Assembly (NCBI GenBank): GCA_013399305.1
Contig: VXAI01000117.1
Span: 2,212,869-2,276,868, forward strand
DNA: 64,000 nt
Source: Rostratula benghalensis
Lineage: Eukaryota; Chordata; Aves; Charadriiformes; Rostratulidae
Reading direction: 5' to 3'
Under the pieces are notes generated by a model, which saw nothing but the letters and a program-made list of their open reading frames with translations, was not told the origin of the DNA and made no database searches. Shown piece by piece: positions 47,961 through 60,800 of this stretch. Both the position numbers and the translations under genes were made by a program. Position 1 is the stretch's first letter. Each line of letters opens with the position of its first letter.

Positions 47961-49657
47961 CAAAGTTCCCCCTTCTCGCTACTGGCAACACACAAAAATA
48001 GGGAACAGTCACCGTGTCACCCCTCTGCAATTTCCTTAACCCTACAACTGCTGGGAAAATGCCCATGTTTGCTTAAAAGCAATTGCCACTTCTTGTCATG
48101 GCTCTAAGTGTTTTCCAAATACTGAGCACCAGGGCTGCTGTAATTTGAATAAATGCATCAAGAGAGCTCATCCACTGTGATCCAAAACCGGTTTCCCCTC
48201 TCTATCTACTTTAAAAGGGAATCAACTTGTCTACTTCTGCAGCAGATTCATCCCTACAGCCCACATTCTGGCAAGGAAGGAAATCAGACCCACGGTGCTC
48301 TGGGAAGATGATAGGAAGTTGGGATCTGGCTGAAAGGCTGGAAAAGCAGAAGCCTCTGCTAGGTGAGGCAGAGCAGCATGGAGAAGGAAGAGGGAAGGAG
48401 AAGCACTGCAAGATAAAGGCGTAAAATTTGGCAGAGTCCCAGCACAGACATGTTCCAGAAATGATCTGTCAGCTCTTGATCAAATTACAGCAAATGTAGG
48501 TGCAATTTTGGGTTGGTTTTCTTTTTTTTTTACAGTATAGGAAATAGCAGAGATGAATACATTAAGCACAGCTAGTTTCTATTATTGCAAGTGCCAGGAG
48601 CAGATTGTCACAGTGAGAAATTGGTCTTGTGCATTACACAGAAAAGGCAGCACTGGGTTTGGAGGCCTGCAGACAGCGCAACGTGAAGATACAGAGCTTC
48701 AAGACCAAACGTGCATTATTCCTCTCCTTAAGCCACTGAACACACGTAAACATAAAAGGGCTGATTTAAGCAGCTGAATTTCTCAGTGACCTTCAGAATA
48801 TATCTGTGGACCAGGGAGTCACCAAGCCTTCTCCTGGGACACACACTACCACCCCCCTTTTCAGAGTCTTTGCCTCATCACCACAGAAATATTCCATATT
48901 CTCTGAAATTGCCTTCCCCCCAAAAACCCTTGATGCCAGTCAAAGGGATTCTGCTCAAAAAAACCCTTTTTCTTTCTAATTTCTTTCTTATTTTAAAGTG
49001 ACTCTTCAGTTCCACGATTCCCCACCCCTTTCAGACAGCATAATATCAAAAAACACATGAAAAATCAAAAATCCTGAACAGAACCAGGAGGTATTTGGCA
49101 CAACAGCAAGACAAGTTGACTCCACAGGAGCGTAAAGCAGCAGAGACCAGATCACCAAAGGCTGATGTGGCGCTGCTGTAATGGTAAAAAAATCAGCCTT
49201 CAGAAGCACCTTCCTCCTAAACAGGATGAACAAAGGGTAAAAACACCAGGTTAGAGACAGTGGCAACATGAAGATTTAATGTGTTTTTGGCGGTCCACAA
49301 GGGGAAAAAAAAAAAAACTAAACCAAAAAAGGCCTGGTATAATTAACAAGATTAAAGGGGGATTTAGGATCAGGACAGAAAAGCAATGGGCCAGATTGAT
49401 CCTTACAGGATTAAAGCTGGAATCCTACTAAGAGTCCAGTGGTTGAGAGATCAACGCAATGTAATGAGATTAAAACAACATCAGCTTTTGTTTTTACACA
49501 ACTGAACCCCCAGCGCCTGTGCTTTTATTGCTTCAGAATAGTGGCAGAAAAGTTGACTGGTACCCACAGACAACCAGTATGCAGGTCGGCCAGGCACTTA
49601 CCCCTTTCAGCAAACTCAACTCACAGCAGTAGAGCAATAGGTACTGCCACTGTCAGG

Positions 49658-49681
49658 AAAAAAAAAAAAAAAAAAAAAAAA
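49658..49681. repeat. Poly-A tract (24 A)
   Basis: Uninterrupted homopolymer run followed by GCAGAAAAAAACCAC. No retrotransposon body is recognised beside it. Confidence 0.97.
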
Positions 49682-51659
49682 GCAGAAAAAAACCACAGTT
49701 TCTAACAAATGGTCCCAATAGCCAAAAAAGTTGAGGATTTACCAAAGTCTGTGTTCCAGCCAGCTCTAAATTAACTGGTATCGAGTGTGATGGGATCACT
49801 CCAGGACTGATGGATGAGAAAGCCAGGAGGACAGTCCCAGCTGCATTCAGACATGCTGCCGACAGGCAATTGGATTTTGATATTGTCTCTTGCTGGCAAG
49901 GAACAAAGGATGTGGTACACTCTGCGGAACTTATCAGCAAACACATTTAAGACAAATTGTCGCATGTCCCCATTGCACAACAATATCCAAGAATTACAAA
50001 AGTGAGAAAAGCCTCTTTCAGCATGTATCATTTGCATTACAGCTGGTGCAACACATGCAGGCCAGCTGCACCTCTATTCCCCTGCCCCAAAGTTTCCAAA
50101 GCTTGCTGGTAATTTGAGTTGGTAGCAGGGGGAGGGAAAGAGCGAAACAGGACAAGGCACTTGGTTCTTTCTAGATATGTATACTATTTTTAAAGTTTTT
50201 ATTCTTGTAGGAAAGAAAAAAAAATGGCATGTTTAAATGAGAGGGTATCCATTACCACTGTGCTCGGCTGAAGCAGGAAGGGTTGTTTATTACACACCTG
50301 TTTGCAACAGCTAAACAGCTGCACTGGAGAGCAATGCTACCCATGCAAGGGAAAAGCATTAAAGCATCTCTTACTTCCACAGCACTTCTGATTCCTGAAG
50401 GTGCTTAAAAACAGCTACACACACTCCAGCAAAGTTTTTGCTGCAGAAGAAAAATTTCCCCAACGCTAAAACATGAAGATGCAGATGCCACCCTTTCTTA
50501 AAAGATACCACGATCAGTAGCCTCACTTCCACCAAAAGTGCTTCTCCTTTTCAGCTGGTTGGACACAAAAAAAAAAAAAAAATCCAGTAATCGGCATTCA
50601 CTGCTCCTCCTCACTCAAACAGCAGCCAAAATCTCAGTGTAATAAATTGGAGTGGAGGGGAAATAGCTGAAACTACTGCTGGATCCAAAAGGCCTGAGAA
50701 CAAAGCTGCTCTGCAACATTATTGAGACTGTCCTGATAGAGCTACCTACCGCTCTCACGGTGCCAAAGAGGCTTTGCCACCTTCCCAAGAGACACTTCAT
50801 CTTTACTCAGAAGAGTTTTCCATCCAAAAGGTACATCGTGGGTGCAAGCAGACGTCAAGGTAGCGATTGAGGGTGGGATGAAAAAGGAGGCCATTACAAC
50901 AGAAGTGAAAAGTTAAAAAGTAACAACAGGCAGATCACTGCATATTTGCGACTTACTAACCACATAGATACATTTGAATTTCAGCTTTTCCACATTTAAA
51001 CTTTGTTTCAACATTACATGATTTATAAAGTATAGAAAAAGTACAGAGGAGTGTTCTAGTATCATCCTATGCCAGCTCCTTAAAGCGTGATGAATAATAA
51101 TCCCTAAGAATATCTGAAGAAAAATTGTCATCTGGTCAAAATATTTTTACTTCATCATTGTCTTAATGTCCAAGAATCAATTAGAATATTGTGTGGGGGA
51201 CAGCATGTTTCATTTAAGGGAGGAGAAAAACTATCTGCCTTTGCCCTGGATTTGGCTACAGACCCAAGAACCATCTGGTAAAAAAATCAGCCAGAGCATT
51301 GTGCAGGCAGCATATTAGTCATAAGACGTAGGACCCCGAGAACAATGAAACCTAAATTTAAGGGACAGACGAGGCAAACTTAATTAGTTGTTTAAGCTTC
51401 TTCACAGCTTTGAGGAACCTTTAACACTTTCAACAAAAAAGAATTTAGCGCTGGAGGGCACAAAGCACATCCTTGACTGATTTCTTAATTTTCTGCCAGT
51501 CTGTTTCCACTTCCAGCGTAGAACTATCTGCACCAGTCCACCAGCACAGCCTGCCTCTTCAGCACACGATCCCAGGATGTCTCATATTGCCCCTGGTATG
51601 GAGTATCATCCAGAGCTGGAGTACTGCAGATAAAGATCACAGATCATCCTACAAACTGA

Positions 51660-51945
51660 CAGTGATAGGATAACCGTAGTGATAGGACATGGGGTAGTGG
51701 CATCAAACTGAAAGACAGTAGACTTAGACTAGATATTATGGAGAAATTCTTTACTCCAGGGGTGGCAAGGCACTGGAACAGCTTGCTTGGGGAAGTTCTG
51801 GATGCCCCATCCCTGGACGTGTTCAAGGCCAGGCTGGATGGGGCTTTGAGCAAACTGGTCTAGTGGGAGATGTCTCTGCCCATGGCACGGGGGTTGAAAC
51901 TAGATCATTTCTAAAGGTCCCTTCCAACTCTAACCATTCTATGAA
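51660..51945 (+). mobile_element. CR1 LINE 3' end (longer 5'-truncated copy)
   Basis: Recognisable CR1 order: GTAGTGATAGGACATGGGG, then GACTTAGACTAGATATTATG, GGCAAGGCACTGGAACAG, GATGCCCCATCCCTGG, GGCTTTGAGCAAACTGGTCT and GGTCCCTTCCAACTCTAACC, ending ATTCTATGA at 51937-51945. Compared with the copy at 42290 it extends about 120 bases further 5'. The 5' boundary is approximate. Antisense to RBFOX2. Confidence 0.95.
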
Positions 51946-54485
51946 CTCCCTAGAGAAAACATTTTGTCTGTCCCCACAATCTGACTCAAACTTCTGCTGT
52001 ACCAGTACCCCTTGCTGAAGGTCAAAGGAATCTCTAACAGATAGCACAAGCCATCCAATCATACTTTTGGTTAAGCACGTGCATATTCGCAGTCAATAAC
52101 CTAGTGACTGCTTAGACCAGTGCCAAAAAAGCCATCCAAATTCAGATCTGCTCAAAGATCTGTCCTATACCATTGCTGTACCCTTGGGGGTTAGGAAGGG
52201 TAAAGTTCTGGTGCTGCTGGAATTAAGATTTGCAAATAAGCACCATGGGAAGTGCAGGAAACACAGATGTTCAGCCTCAAATCACTATTCTCTATGCTCT
52301 TCCTCAGGCTTTCAGCTGGAAACCAGGAAGGCTGAGGTTTATTCTTTTCTCATTCTCTGACGGTTTATTCTCTTCCTTCCAAGATAAACAGGCTGTTTGG
52401 TGAAAAACTAACTTGAACGGGACCCAGTCCCTGTTGGTCTCCAAGATTTGGACAGGCTTACAGCAAACAGAGTCCCCTGTGCTCATTGCTGTTTGGACAG
52501 GTGGGAATAGAGCAGACAGGCAGAAGAGCCGCTGGAGAAATTCACACCAACTCAGCCAGCCTACATCCCTCTAGTTCTTTTGTTTAGACTCATCAGGGAA
52601 GGAAATTCGTGACCATGATGGCAATGTGCCAGGCACTGATTTTACCTGGTTTCATATTAATCAGATGTAGCATACCAAACAGATCATCCTGATCCCAAAT
52701 CTCCCTTCTCTGAAGCCAGTACCTTAATTTGCAATGTCTGCTCTTTTTGAATTGCACTAGGCTTTCTTGCGAAAATAATGTAGTGACCTTGGCATCTTCC
52801 AGGATTCCAGGCTTGCAGGAACACAAAACTGGAAAAGATGACCCGGATTATCAACTCACATTCTCTAATAACAGAGGCAGTCACATTAAATAGCCTTTTA
52901 TAAACTATTCTTTCTGCTTCCCAAATCTCCAAAGACTCTATAAGACCCTAGATGTAAATAGATGCAAGTTGCTTTGCCCCACTTAACTCCCAGGGGAACG
53001 CAGCTCAGACATCCCCAAACCAGCTGTGCACGGAGAAGTTCAGGTGTGGAAATGGTATAACCATGATCACGAGGTGCTGCACCAAACCTAATAAGCCTTA
53101 TCGAGCAGCAGAACCCATTATCTCAGTTGCAGTGCTGGACAAACATAACTATATTTATTACTTCTGGATTCAAGCTGCTGCATATGCATGCCACAGTATG
53201 GCACTGCAGGGACTTGCAGGATGGGGAATCAGCTTACAGGCTGCTAGCTCGGGGATTTTTGCATGAGCTCCATTTTATCATTTTCCAGAGCTTTCCTACT
53301 CCAGAGCAAGAATCCAAAAATGATGTGCCTTTTACCATATTCATGGAAATTCACCCAGACCCAACCTCTAACATACACTCAGGAAAACCTTACGGCACCT
53401 TCACAGCCACAGTCTCCCAGCAGCTACCATATCTTAATCTCTCTTAGCACTCACCATACTGTGTGTGCACCTTTCACACACAGCAACTGCATGGCTTTCC
53501 ATCCATCCCATCGAAGCTTCAGCTGATGGCTGACGTGTTTACGAGCCATTCCTACCAAACAGGTTCCAGCCAAAGGCCTAGAGGCACAGCCAGACTTCCC
53601 CAGCAATAGCTGCCCCAGGCTTGGCACCAGAACAGAGCAGGGAGGCCGTTTTCCCTGGATAGCCACTTGCTCTGCTGCTATCAATCTCTTGCTTTGAAAG
53701 CCATGCTGTAATGACCATACTTTTCACTGGCAGTAGTTACCTCTCATGAAAAAAAAACCCAAACAAATAATAGAAAGACATGGTGTGAGGAAGAACATGT
53801 TGCTAAGACCCAAGTTTGGCAGTGGAGTTGGGTTTTCAATCTCTTGGTGGGAAAGCTGATGAGCTTGGAGCCTAGAGGGAAAAATTCCAGTGAATGTAAA
53901 GAGAAGCTTTTAAGTGACAAACAAAAAGCAAGTAAAAGGCAGGTCAGGAAGAAACCCAACAAAATATATTTCAAAATGAGCTTGGCAAGCTTACTAGCAC
54001 TATTCTTGCTTGTATGGTAGATAATTAGTAGGATCTTCACTTTCACAGGGCTCTAGAGAGAAATCATTTCTAGTTGCAATAGGCAGCCAGCCTCTCACAA
54101 ACACTCAGCATGTACTCTGTACATGGCTGCGAGAAATGAGGAAATTATCTATACCCACTATAATCTGAGATCAGAGCGATGAATCCAGTGCTTTCCTACC
54201 AGAAGCCTAGCAACAGCATGGACCTCCCCTACCTTGGTCCCTCCTGCCTTTGATAGTTTCAGCTGTCTTTGAGCACAGGAGAAGGATGGCTGATAAATTG
54301 CTTGCTAGGGCTGCTGCCCCTTCCTTTCAACCTTTCTTGTAACAACTGACCTCCAACAAGGCAACATTCATACATGCAACTCTCAGAACACATCATGCTC
54401 TTTAGAAAAATACTTGGAATGAAATGACTCTAGATTATATTGTATGACTCACAGTACACACAGATTCATCTGCTCATAAATGGGG

Positions 54486-54508
54486 AAAAAAAAAAAAAAA
54501 AAAAAAAA
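54486..54508. repeat. Poly-A tract (23 A)
   Basis: Uninterrupted homopolymer run in non-coding DNA. Confidence 0.97.
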
Positions 54509-56754
54509 GGGCTTTCTTATCCAGAAAGGAGCTGAACACTTTTCCCATACTCAAACCACTCTCCTCCTGGCTGTCACCAGCAGAACACCTGTCCCTATGT
54601 TGTCAGTACACACCTCCATCCAAGCAAAGAACCTCTACCTTTGTGGCCCAAATTACCCCATGTCCCATCCAGAGAACTGATGACTAGGAGTCCTCTTGAG
54701 CAATTCAGGAGCCCAGACAGTTGCAGGCAAATGGGGATGAGTAAGAGAAGAAACGAGGATGCTCCCCTGTGAACACAATACTGACCTACAAAAACAAACT
54801 CCTATATGCACCTCTGATATGGACAGCAAAATACCCACCTTGAGTTTCAACACCGACAATCAGATTTATGCACTTGAATGGTTTTTGCAGCATCAGAAAG
54901 ACTATCATACCATCTCTGCCTCAGAAAGACTTCATACAACTGCATCCTACACAATAAAAGTGTTAAGATAAATAGTGTCTCTTGATATTTAATGGCACAG
55001 TTAGTCTGCCGCCTTCACTTCCTTCACAATGCCAAGCATTAGGTCACCGCCACAGATATTTTAAGTTTCCCACTCTCCAGCTCTCCACAGCCCACAATCC
55101 CTTGCAGTCTACAAGGCCCTCATTTAAGAGTATCCTGCAACAAGTTTCACCCAAGGGAATACAGTTCAGCAAGCAGGAATGTCAGTCTGAACCTAAGATA
55201 CACCACCACTTCATTTCAGAGACAGCGTTATAATCAGGGTCTAGAATGTTGCAGGCAGACTGTACTTTAGGGTTCGATATCCACACCACATTACAGATGC
55301 AGATGAAGGCGTGTTCTCCTTTTTATTTTATTATTTGTCAAAGCATTCAATATTGTACAATCTCTTCAAGAAAGATAATTCTGTAACGTGCACCCCGGGG
55401 TGGGGGGGAAGGAAGGGGAACAGTATGGTTGCTGTGGGAACCTTAATTCTGGATTTCAGGACTTGCATATTTAAAACCTCACATTTAACATTGCATTAAT
55501 GTAGCTTCATGCATTGAATTAAGGAATGACTCAGTACAAATCTCCATGCATCTAGTGAAGTCCTGATGTGCCAAGGACAAGATGAACAGAACAGGAAAAA
55601 AAGAAAATATAGCATGGGGAACAAGGAGGGAACCTATGAGCAGGGAAGCAAGAAAAACGGTACAGCTGAGGCAGAGCAAACCCCACACCAAACCAGATCT
55701 GTCACTCGGGGCTCCTCGTTCTTGCTGCTAAAGATTACATACCCCATTGGGATAAAGAGCTTAAAGCAAAAACACAAACAGGCACAGAGGAAAAGGTTCC
55801 TGAAAAAAACAAAGAGGGGAAGATTCCCCGAAAGTAAGAGAGTAACCTGTACTGAGAAGGGAAAGATCATACCCAGATAGCACAAATTCACTATTTATTT
55901 TTAATTATCATGGCATGATGCCCGGATGGTGCCCTTAAAAACCCCTTCAGCTATTCAAGCATTTAACACTTGTTTTCCCCACTCCTCTAAAGTTTAACTG
56001 CAACACAAACACAGCAACAGTGATGCCCAAAGTTTAGGGTGCAGGCAGAAGCAGCAGCCCACAGAAGGGAACGGGTCTTCATTCACTGGAGAACATCCCC
56101 AAACTTAACTCTCTCTTAACAATCTGGGACAGATTTTTTGGGGACGAAGCAGGTCATTAGCAGGTTACCACACCTCCACTTTATGCTACAGTGCTCGCAC
56201 ACCCCTCACCAGCCGGAGAAGGGGAGACAGCCAGGCAACTCTCCACGGCTCCCACACTCCCCAGCATCCTCCTCATTTCAGCCGGGCAAGCAACATCTCC
56301 ATTGTTTACTGGTTATCTAAAATCAGCAGCAGCATGACTGAATTACTTCTCCTCTCACTCCACCCACCAAACCAAGCACAAATCTCAGCTGAGCCACAGG
56401 TCCAGCCTGAGGGGTTTTTTTTCACTGAAAACTGGCACCCCCAATTAGGGGTCCCGTATGCCAGGCTGCGGCAGGGGGAAAGAGCAGAGAAGGTGGACGT
56501 GCTTGCCAGCAGGGCCTGCTGGACAAAACCAGGCAAGTGTGCATACCCCAGAGCAGAATCAAGTTACCCTGCAACAAAGATAGTAATGCGTATGTGCAAA
56601 GGAGGGAAGTCAAATCCTTCAGCCCGGGTTCCAAGGCTTGCTTTGTTGCTAAAATAAACCACTGTTTGTTCCTGGGAGTGATGGGGAGCCGGATTCTGAA
56701 AGCAGCAGCAGTGAAAGCCCCCACCTTCAGAGTTAGGAACAGACTTTTAAAATA

Positions 56755-56816
56755 AAAGACAAACAAACAACAACAACAACAAAAAAAACCCAAAAAACCC
56801 AAACAAAAAAACAAAC
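56755..56816. repeat. A/C-rich low-complexity tract, (CAA)n
   Basis: AAAGACAAACAAACAAC continues as CAA repeats, then AAAAAACCC units. Confidence 0.88.
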
Positions 56817-57316
56817 TTGGGAATTGATTACTTTTCACCTCTCATATCTAGGTTAGAAGCCCAAGGGCAAACTGCTGATCTCGAGAGTGCCCAGGAGCAG
56901 ACAAAACTTACACGTAGGTGACTAACTGAGCAGCCCAACAGCTGACTGCTCCAGAGGAAATTCCAGTCCTTGCTCAAAAGCTGAAAATATATATGCTTTT
57001 TTATTATATATGCTTTTACTTTGCTTGCTGGATCTATATAATACTTTACATATGTTTTTCCTGACATTATTTTCCATACTCCACCAGTAACTCAAGTAAC
57101 CGTGCTGCTTCTGGAAAAACAACCTCACATCCAACTTTTGTCAAAACAGCTTCTACCTCTACCACCAAAGCCCCAAATTCCAAAACTACCCATTTGCTCC
57201 CCGCTCCCACAGTGACTACACATCTTTTTCAGCAGCACTTGCCCACTACCTGGGACATCTCTCAGCAACACCAAAAATCCTATAAAGTAGAGGCACATGG
57301 GAAAAGTCCTATGCAT

Positions 57317-57350
57317 TATATATATATATATATATATGTATGTATGCATA
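57317..57350. repeat. Microsatellite (TA)n followed by (TGTA)n
   Basis: About ten TA units run into TGTATGTATGCATA. It creates false open frames reading Ile-Tyr repeats. Confidence 0.95.
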
Positions 57351-57754
57351 CAGGTCTCACAGATGGCAGTCAGTGAGCAGCACTATACCAAAAATCTTGT
57401 CTCCGAGGCACCTGCCCAAAACTGTTCTCTCCAGAGAAACTTGTAACTGCAGGAAAAGCCTGCTCGATACCCAGTTAACAGCACTCACTCAAAATATTCC
57501 TTTTCACAAGGGAAAACTGCAGCCCACTGTGTGTAAAGGCTGCAGAGAGCTAAGCCCAACGGCAAAGGCCGCTCACATTAGTGCAGAGTCCTTCAGCTTT
57601 CCACTCCTTATATGTGCAAAGTGTGCAAGCCCTCACACACGCTTCTCTACTCACCCAGAGGTACATCATGTTAGCCTGGGTCCTTCAAACCCAGCAGTGA
57701 GAAGATCCGGCAATGCAAGAGGCACTTCAGTAAGATTGTCGAGACCAAGGTTGG

Positions 57755-57810
57755 TTGAGGGTTTGGTCTTTGGTTTTTTGTTTTGTTGGTTTGGGGTTTT
57801 TTTTTAAAGG
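57755..57810. repeat. G/T-rich low-complexity tract
   Basis: GGTTTGGTCTTTGGTTTTTTG continues into TTTTGTTGGTTTGGGGTTTT. Low complexity, non-coding. Confidence 0.85.
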
Positions 57811-58192
57811 GAAAAAAACCCAATCCAAACGGCTCAGTTTGAGGCTTAGAAAGCGTCTCGCCTCCTCCACCCCCCTCCTCCAGCTCTGGCTGCTCTGCGC
57901 TCTTCTCTCGCACTTAATCTCTCTCTGGGAGTTCCCAGCCCCGTGTGTCTGTACTGGCGTGCACAGCACACACTCTGCATTTGCCTCCAGGGAATCTCTC
58001 TCTGTCATTCTGCTTCTAAAAACACAATCTCGGCCTCACAAGATTCTTGCAAGAGGCAGGGATGGGTGGGGTTAGTAATAAATGCAGCCTGGCTCCCAGT
58101 GCCAGAGCATGCTTACTTTAGAAGAGGGATCTTTAGACATGAGGCAGAGCGTTGTCCTCCAAGGTCACTGGGGGTGAGAACCCATTCCTGCT

Positions 58193-58243
58193 CCCCCCCC
58201 CCCCCCCCCCCCCCCCCCCNNNNNNNNNNNNNNNNNNNNNNNN
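58193..58243. repeat. Poly-C run (27 C) followed by a 24-N gap
   Basis: Twenty-seven consecutive C at 58193-58219 run directly into 24 N at 58220-58243, after which unique sequence resumes. The homopolymer probably caused the gap, and its true length is unknown. Open frames reading polyproline or polyglycine here are artefacts of the run. Confidence 0.97.
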
Positions 58244-60762
58244 GCCAATTGCTTCTCCTAGAATCATCTGCAGGGGCTGTGCACAGTGCCATAGGCAGGT
58301 TCTGAACATCTTCATCTACCTCGTCAGTCAACAACCAAAATTTAGTCACAATTCAGTAATTGTATTTCATCATTAACCACTGACAGGCACCGAGGAGCAC
58401 AACTATGATCCTGATGCTAAGGAGAAAATCTGTGGTGTGCCAGCCACCCTGGAGCTCCTGCCAGAGAAACAACCAGTGTTGGTGTGAGCTGAAGATGAGA
58501 AGCAATTCACAGATAAAGGGGTTAATCTGCTTTTGCAGGTGGCTCTGCATGAGTATTTTACAGACTTGCATGTTGCTAAAGGGAAAGCAGCAGCTGGCTC
58601 CAGTTCCTCCAAGTGTATCAGGTTCCCACTCGCCCGGAGGCAGCTTCCCCCCAAGTTTGACTGGGGCAAGGGCCCTCTCACAGCCTTGAGCTCCCGAGCC
58701 CGCTCTCCGATTTCAGGTTTGCAAAGCTCTGTTGGTGGGGCAGCAGCCCCAGCAAAGGCACGCTGAGCCAAAGACACTCTTGCCCCAGCTACCTCGACAA
58801 GCTCCAGCAAGCCCTTCCCAGCATCAGCCAGTCCTCGTCCCATCCCCCATGCCCAATGCCACAGGACAAGTGTCACCTCTCATCTCATTAATCAGTTAAA
58901 CCACTCTTCTTAACTAGGAAAACGGGTTTTCTCACCCCCTTCCCACCTCAAAATGAAGACTCGACTTCCCTCGCTGGGCTCCAGATGCCAAGCTAAAATT
59001 GGCCTCTTCTCAAACGCAGGGGAAAAAAAATAAAAAAAATAATTAAAAAAAAAATCATGTTTTCATTGAGGCACTGGTCTCCTTGGAAATGAGTTTTGAA
59101 GAAATATTTTTATCTCAGCCAAAGATATAGAAATGGTGCTCTTTCACATATCACCTCTACTCTCTTTACTTGCAGATTACTTACACGCAATCCAGCTTGC
59201 TTGGAGCAAAGCAAGCAGCCGTGCAGCCTGCCACGCTCCACCCACAAGTCAAGTCCTAGCTTTGTGGGGCAACCAACTGATGTGCCTCCTGTCACAGCTC
59301 ATGCAGAGATCCCAGGCCTGCTCTGTGCTCCTCAGGCTCCCCTTGCCTTCAGCACAGTGCCAATAGATGCTGGGGCCAGGCTTTCCCCAGGTACAGGCGC
59401 AAACACATGGGGTGTCGATGGGCTCTAAGGAAACACATGAGTTTCACTGCAGCCCTGCATAAAAACTTGGAGAAATGGTTTATTATCATGACCAGGATAT
59501 AGCAGCCATAGGGACAATCTTGTCAGAGAGACAGGAGGGACACCGCTAGGCTTTCTAGCCAGGAAAACCCAAGCGCAGCTGCTCAGGGGAAGGAGCAGGA
59601 GCCCCGTTTCAGGACACTCAGATGTCACGGAGTTGTTCAACTACAGCATCGCTCGGGCCTCCCATCTGCTCTCACCTTTCAGCACAATGGTTCAGGTTGA
59701 GAAGGTGAAAAGCAAATCACTTACTGCACCAATGACTATGCAGCACAGTCTCCAAAGAACAAAGCATGTGTTCCATAAACCTGTTCTCAAATGCTCTGCG
59801 AGGAGCAAAAAAAGTGACAATGTGGACATTCACGTCACGGATAAGATGCTTCAGCTAACGTTTCAGCAACAGGGTCACACTACCAGTAGTTACCAGTTCA
59901 GCCAACCTGCAGAGTCAGGAGGACACCTCTGCACCAAATCACCTTGATGGCATTTTCAAGGTTTTCTTCCGATTCAGAACCTCAATACCAAAATGATCTT
60001 ACTTTCATTCTCATGAAAGCTGAGATTCTTTGCATGCAAAGGAGAAAGTGAGAAGACACGTGGGCCAGGTGAGCAAACGCCCCAAAATCCTGTTTCACAC
60101 GTATATCTTTTTCAAGTCTTTTATGGAAAAGTGCTTAAAACTAAGCTGAAGAATGACCAACAAGCTCCCTAATCAATTTTTTTAAAAGGAAAAAAAAATT
60201 CCCCCCTTCTTCCTCGGGCTCTCTCATCCTTTAGGCCACTCTTCCAAGGGAGAGAAAAGAAAATCTTTCAGAATAAAACTGATATTTAATTCTAATAACT
60301 GGGACGCGGCAACTCCACAGCTAGGCAGGTTGCATTCAACCTCCAAAGAGAAACAAGACTCATGAACTCTTCCTCGAATCACTCAAGTACTGGCTCAATA
60401 TTCATCTCCCACTGTGGCATCACCTCTCCAAGGAAAGTACCTGGGAATTAAACTGAGAGCAAACGACTTCTGGTGACAAAATACCCTTTTCCTGGAGCGT
60501 TTTTTGATGAGCTGCAAGAACGGGTTTCTCAATGCTCAATTCTACTCTAGCAGTGAGAGGAGCACTGGACTGGATGGGAAGTGATGCTGCAGGACACCCC
60601 TAGAGGCACTGCTGCCCGGAGGTTCAAACCAACACCGAGAACCAGATGTGCACACCCGAGACAATCCACAGTTGCAGACAGTACTGGTGGCAGTGGGGTA
60701 ACCACGTTAGCCCCCAAATCACAAGCAAGAAATATATTTACTTGGCCAATATAATTATGTGG

Positions 60763-60800
60763 CTGAAAAAAAAAAAAAAAAACAAAAACAAAACCCAAAA
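60763..60800. repeat. A-run followed by A/C-rich tract
   Basis: A long A run followed by CAAAAACAAAACCCAAAAG. Confidence 0.85.

Noticed and set aside
57340..57807. 155-codon plus-strand open frame
   Set aside because: It starts in a TA/TG microsatellite and ends in a G/T-rich tract, with no domain signature or splice context.
58113..58349. Polyproline or polyglycine open frames
   Set aside because: Produced by the 27-C run and the N gap.
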